DNA from: an uncultured Bacteroidia bacterium
Lineage (GTDB): Bacteria > Bacteroidota > Bacteroidia > Bacteroidales > UBA932
Direction: 5' to 3'
Length of the DNA: 64,000 nt
Assembly (NCBI GenBank): GCA_902789245.1
Contig: CADAND010000010.1
Span: forward strand, 107,244 to 171,243
The first letter of the stretch is position 1, and each line of letters opens with the position of its first letter. This document shows positions 60,989-64,000 of the stretch, one piece after another. The translations under genes and the position numbers were made by a program. The notes under the pieces are model-generated. The model made no database searches. It worked only from the letters and a program-made list of their open reading frames with translations, and had not been told where the DNA came from.

Positions 60989-62021
60989 GGACGGCACCCT
61001 GCTGTGCGAGCCCGCCGACGAGCAGATCGACGCCCTGGACAAGGTCGTCTTCGTGCCCGGCGCCATCAGCGGCCTGAAAGCCCTCACGGGCCTGGGCTAC
61101 GAGCTCGTCATGGCCTCCAACCAGGACGGCCTCGGCACGCCCGCCTTCCCGGAAGAGACCTTCTGGCCCGCCCAGAACCTGCTGCTGCGCACGCTGGAGG
61201 GCGAAGGCGTGGTCTTCGACGACATCCTCATCGACCCGTCCTTCCCGGAGGACAAGTCCCCCAACCGGAAGCCCGGCACGGGGATGTTCGGCAAGTACCT
61301 CGACGGCTCTTACGACCTCGCGGCCAGCTGGGTCGTCGGCGACCGCGAGACGGACCGCCAGCTGGCGGAGAACCTGGGCGCACAGGCGCTGCTGGTCGGC
61401 GAGAAGAGCTGGGCGGAGATCGCCGAGACCATCCGCAGCAGCGCGCGCAGCGCGACCGTCGCCCGCAAGACCGGCGAGACGGACATCTACGTGCGCGTGG
61501 ACCTGGACGGCAAGGGCCCGTCGGGTGTCGATACCGGCCTGAAGTTCTTCGACCACATGCTCACGCAGCTCATCCACCACGGCGGCATCGCCCTGGAAAT
61601 CAGGTGCAAAGGAGACCTGGAGGTCGATGAGCACCACACCATCGAGGACGTCGGCATCGCCCTTGGCGAGGCCTTGCGCCAGGCCCTCGGCGACAAGCGC
61701 GGCATCGACCGCTACGGCTTCGCCCTTCCGATGGACGAGAGCCGTGCCATCGTACTGCTCGACTTCGGCGGCCGCAGCGAGCTCGTCTGGGACGTGCAGT
61801 TCACGCGCGAGTACGTGGGCGACGTGCCCACGGAAATGTTCAAGCATTTCTACAAATCCCTCTCCGACGCCATGCGCGCCAACCTCTACGTGCAGGCGCG
61901 CGGCGAGAACAACCACCACCTCGCCGAAGGCATCTTCAAGGCCTTCGCCCGCTCGCTCAAGCAGGCGGTGCGACGCGACGTTTTCATTTACGACCTTCCC
62001 TCCAGCAAAGGACTGCTATGA
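60963..62021 (+). CDS. hisB: Bifunctional histidinol-phosphatase/imidazoleglycerol-phosphate dehydratase
   Basis: A 352-residue fusion. The N-terminal HAD phosphatase (about 1-165) has IDRDGTLLCEP and MASNQDGLG; the C-terminal dehydratase (about 175-352) has GLKFFDHMLTQLIHHGG, DEHHTIEDVGIALGEAL and GENNHHLAEGIFKAFA. In E. coli HisB a zinc loop reads CPHLPADECDCRKP; here the aligned stretch is DPSFPEDKSPNRKP, so all four Cys/His ligands are replaced. The phosphatase must fold without that zinc. It overlaps hisC by 26 bases and hisH by 4. Confidence 0.95.
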   Translation: MKKAIFIDRDGTLLCEPADEQIDALDKVVFVPGAISGLKALTGLGYELVMASNQDGLGTPAFPEETFWPAQNLLLRTLEGEGVVFDDILIDPSFPEDKSPNRKPGTGMFGKYLDGSYDLAASWVVGDRETDRQLAENLGAQALLVGEKSWAEIAETIRSSARSATVARKTGETDIYVRVDLDGKGPSGVDTGLKFFDHMLTQLIHHGGIALEIRCKGDLEVDEHHTIEDVGIALGEALRQALGDKRGIDRYGFALPMDESRAIVLLDFGGRSELVWDVQFTREYVGDVPTEMFKHFYKSLSDAMRANLYVQARGENNHHLAEGIFKAFARSLKQAVRRDVFIYDLPSSKGLL

Positions 62022-62605
62022 TCGCCATCATCGACTACGACGCCGGCAACATTCGTTCGGTCGGCAACGCCCTGCAACGCCTGGGCGCAGAATATGAACT
62101 CACCGCAGACCCCGCCCGCATCCTCGCGGCCGACAAGGTCATCCTCCCCGGCGTGGGCAACGCCGCCGAGGCCATGGCCAGCCTGGAAGAGCGCGGACTG
62201 GCCGGCCTCATCAAGACCCTGCGCCGCCCGGTGCTGGGCATCTGCGTGGGCATGCAGCTGATGTGCCGCGACTCCGAGGAGGGCCCCACCCGGTGCCTGG
62301 GCATCTTCGACGCCCACGTGCGCCGCTTCACCGAAGCCCCCGACGCGAAGGTCCCCCACATGGGCTGGAACGCCATCGGCAACCTGGACAGCAAACTGTT
62401 CAAGGGCCTGGACGGCGGCAGCTTCGTCTATTTCGTCCACTCCTACTTCCCCGGGCTGTGTCCCGACACCATCGCGACCTGCCGCCACGGAGAGCAGCTT
62501 TTCAGCGCCGCGCTGAAATATGAGAATTTCTACGGCACCCAGTTCCACCCCGAGAAGAGCGGCTCCGTGGGAGCGGCCATTCTCCAGAATTTCCTCGCTT
62601 TATGA
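62018..62605 (+). CDS. hisH: Imidazole glycerol phosphate synthase, glutaminase subunit
   Basis: A class I glutamine amidotransferase that supplies ammonia to HisF; 195 residues. IIDYDAGNIRSVGNAL, the nucleophile cysteine in LGICVGMQLMC and the His-Glu pair in QFHPEKSG are present. Four-base overlaps at both ends. Confidence 0.97.
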   Translation: MIAIIDYDAGNIRSVGNALQRLGAEYELTADPARILAADKVILPGVGNAAEAMASLEERGLAGLIKTLRRPVLGICVGMQLMCRDSEEGPTRCLGIFDAHVRRFTEAPDAKVPHMGWNAIGNLDSKLFKGLDGGSFVYFVHSYFPGLCPDTIATCRHGEQLFSAALKYENFYGTQFHPEKSGSVGAAILQNFLAL

Positions 62606-63345
62606 TCCAGATTATTCCCGCCATCGACCTCATCGGCGGGCGCTGCGTGCGCCTGACCCAAGGTGATTACTATCAGAAGAAGGTGTACGACGGCTCCCCG
62701 GTCGACGTGGCGCGCAGCTATGCCGACTGCGGCGTGCAGCGCATCCACCTCGTGGACCTGGACGGCGCCAAAGCCGGCGCCCCAAAGAACCTCGCCACGC
62801 TGGAGGCCATCGCCAAGGCCGTCCCCTGCGAGGTGGAATGGGGCGGCGGACTCTCCCATGAGGCGGCGGTGCAGGACGCTTTCAACGCCGGCGCCACGCA
62901 CGCCATCATCGGCAGCATCGCCGCCCGGAATCCGGAATGGCTTGAAGCCTGGCTCAAGAAGTACGGCGCGAAGATGATCCTGGGCGCCGACGTGCGCGAC
63001 GGGCGCATCGCCGTGTCCGGCTGGCAGGATTCCGTCGCCCTGGGCATCGAGGACCTCGTGTCGCGTTTCCAGGATCTCGGGCTGCAGGAGTGCATCGTCA
63101 CGGAGATCTCCCGCGACGGCATGCTGCAGGGGCCCGCTTCCGCGCTCTACGTGCGCCTGCAGCGGCAGTTCCCCGAGATCAGCTTCACCGTGAGCGGCGG
63201 CATCTCCGGGATGGCCGACATCCGCTCGCTGGACGCCCTGCACCTGCGCAAAGTCATCGTGGGCAAGGCTATTTTTGAGAACCGTATCAGTCTGGAAGAT
63301 ATCAAGTCATGGTCGCAAAGCGCATCATCCCCTGCCTCGATGTAA
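62602..63345 (+). CDS. hisA: ProFAR isomerase (HisA)
   Basis: A (beta/alpha)8 barrel isomerase of 247 residues. IPAIDLIGGRCVRLTQGDY carries the catalytic Asp, ISRDGMLQGP the second one and TVSGGISGMADI a phosphate-binding loop. It overlaps hisH by 4 bases and runs 37 bases into hisF, a larger overlap than usual. Confidence 0.96.
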   Translation: MIQIIPAIDLIGGRCVRLTQGDYYQKKVYDGSPVDVARSYADCGVQRIHLVDLDGAKAGAPKNLATLEAIAKAVPCEVEWGGGLSHEAAVQDAFNAGATHAIIGSIAARNPEWLEAWLKKYGAKMILGADVRDGRIAVSGWQDSVALGIEDLVSRFQDLGLQECIVTEISRDGMLQGPASALYVRLQRQFPEISFTVSGGISGMADIRSLDALHLRKVIVGKAIFENRISLEDIKSWSQSASSPASM

Positions 63346-64000
63346 AGGACGGGCAGGTCGTCAAGGGCATCAATTTCGAGGGGCTCCGCGAAGTCGGCGA
63401 CGCCGTGGACATGGGCGTGAAGTACTCCCGTGACGGCGCCGACGAGCTGGTCTACCTCGACATCAGCGCCACCCAGGAGGGACGGCGCACCTTCGCCGCG
63501 CTCGTGGAGCGCATCGCCCAGGGCATCGACATTCCCTTCACCGTGGGCGGCGGCATCGGCAGCATCGAGGACGCCGCGCGCCTGCTGGACGCCGGCGCCG
63601 ACAAGATCTCCGTCAACAGCGCCGCCATCGCGGACCCGACACTCATCAGCCGGATTGCCTCGAAATACGGCAGCCAGTTCGTCGTGGTGGCCATCGACGC
63701 CAAGTGCATCGAGGGCCGCTGGACCTGCACCACGCACGGCGGCAAGCGCCTGACGGACGTGGAGCTCTTCTCCTGGGCACGCGAGGCGCAGGAGCGCGGC
63801 GCCGGCGAGATCCTCTTCACCTCGATGGACCACGACGGCACCTGCGCGGGCTATGCCGACGAGGTGTATGCGCGACTGGCGGACGAGCTCACGATTCCGG
63901 TGATCGCCTCGGGCGGCGCCGGCTCCGTGGAGGACATCCGCCGGGTGCTGACGGAGGGGCGCGCCGACGCCGCCCTCGCCGCCAGCATCTTCCACTACGG
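63309..64000 (+). CDS. hisF: Imidazole glycerol phosphate synthase, cyclase subunit (3' end outside window)
   Basis: The frame runs from ATG 63309 to the window edge without a stop, giving 230 residues of about 250. RIIPCLDVKDGQVVKGINFE has the catalytic Asp, LDISATQEGR the next strand, TVGGGIGSIEDAARLL and IASGGAGSVEDI the phosphate loops, and FTSMDHDGT the second catalytic Asp. It starts inside hisA (37-base overlap). HisIE, the remaining pathway enzyme, is expected downstream but is outside the window. Confidence 0.96.
   Translation, partial: MVAKRIIPCLDVKDGQVVKGINFEGLREVGDAVDMGVKYSRDGADELVYLDISATQEGRRTFAALVERIAQGIDIPFTVGGGIGSIEDAARLLDAGADKISVNSAAIADPTLISRIASKYGSQFVVVAIDAKCIEGRWTCTTHGGKRLTDVELFSWAREAQERGAGEILFTSMDHDGTCAGYADEVYARLADELTIPVIASGGAGSVEDIRRVLTEGRADAALAASIFHY

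Noticed and set aside
1-64000. CRISPR arrays, tRNA or rRNA genes, insertion sequences with transposase, prophage
   Set aside because: None found on reading either strand; the only repeats are palindromic units without associated genes.

Overview
This 64-kb window is one contiguous piece of a GC-rich Bacteroidota chromosome, most likely order Bacteroidales. The evidence is a type III glutamine synthetase, the leuA-leuC-leuD-second leuA paralog-leuB gene order, promoters of the Bacteroidota form TTG-N19/20-TAnnTTTG, an almost complete lack of Shine-Dalgarno sequences, and codon use strongly biased to G/C in third positions. I cannot name the genus; a Rikenellaceae-like or similar high-GC gut lineage is a guess. 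Nearly every gene belongs to amino-acid or nitrogen metabolism. I see no transposase, integrase, phage gene, CRISPR array, rRNA or tRNA, and no DNA-binding transcription factor.

Layout. (1) 1-687: 3' end of thiL, running into a repeat-bearing tail. (2) 807-18385, minus strand: an ammonia/glutamine block of ten genes. In order of transcription these are type III glutamine synthetase, gltB, gltD, pyrG, PII, amtB, an outer-membrane barrel, asnB, a long PurF-like enzyme and glmS. (3) 18386-18764: a divergent intergenic region holding a candidate structured RNA. (4) 18765-23332, plus strand: glutamine-dependent nadE, an AGCS symporter, a thioesterase and an IMPase-like phosphatase. (5) 23453-40416, minus strand: a 14-gene amino-acid run, ilvD-ilvB-ilvN-ilvC-leuA-leuC-leuD-leuA2-leuB-ilvE-aminotransferase-metX-lysC-lysA. 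(6) 40568-47130, plus strand: thrA-thrB-thrC-asd-purU. (7) 47148-51747, minus strand: a laccase-domain (YfiH/PgeF-type) protein, a DUF1460 protein, and a receiver-domain protein fused to a PPDK-type ATP-grasp domain that sits directly behind gdhA (51757-53112). (8) 53357-57093: hsp20, an MTA/SAH nucleosidase-HD-HAD group on the minus strand, and a ThrE-type exporter. (9) 57098-57609: a dense array of palindromes. (10) 57630-64000: a his operon, hisGDCBHAF, with a leader peptide carrying four histidine codons in a row and an attenuator; hisF is cut by the window end.

How it fits together. Ammonium enters through AmtB, is sensed by PII, and is fixed by glutamine synthetase/GOGAT and by GdhA. 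Glutamine is then spent by amidotransferases in the same region (PyrG, AsnB, the PurF-like enzyme, GlmS, NadE, HisH). Aspartate-family and branched-chain amino acids are made by the two divergent runs in the middle. The points that most deserve a second look are the receiver/PPDK fusion, the palindrome array at 57.1-57.6 kb, the his attenuator, the structured RNA upstream of glutamine synthetase, the palindromes sitting inside the start of leuA2, and the loss of the usual zinc ligands in HisB.
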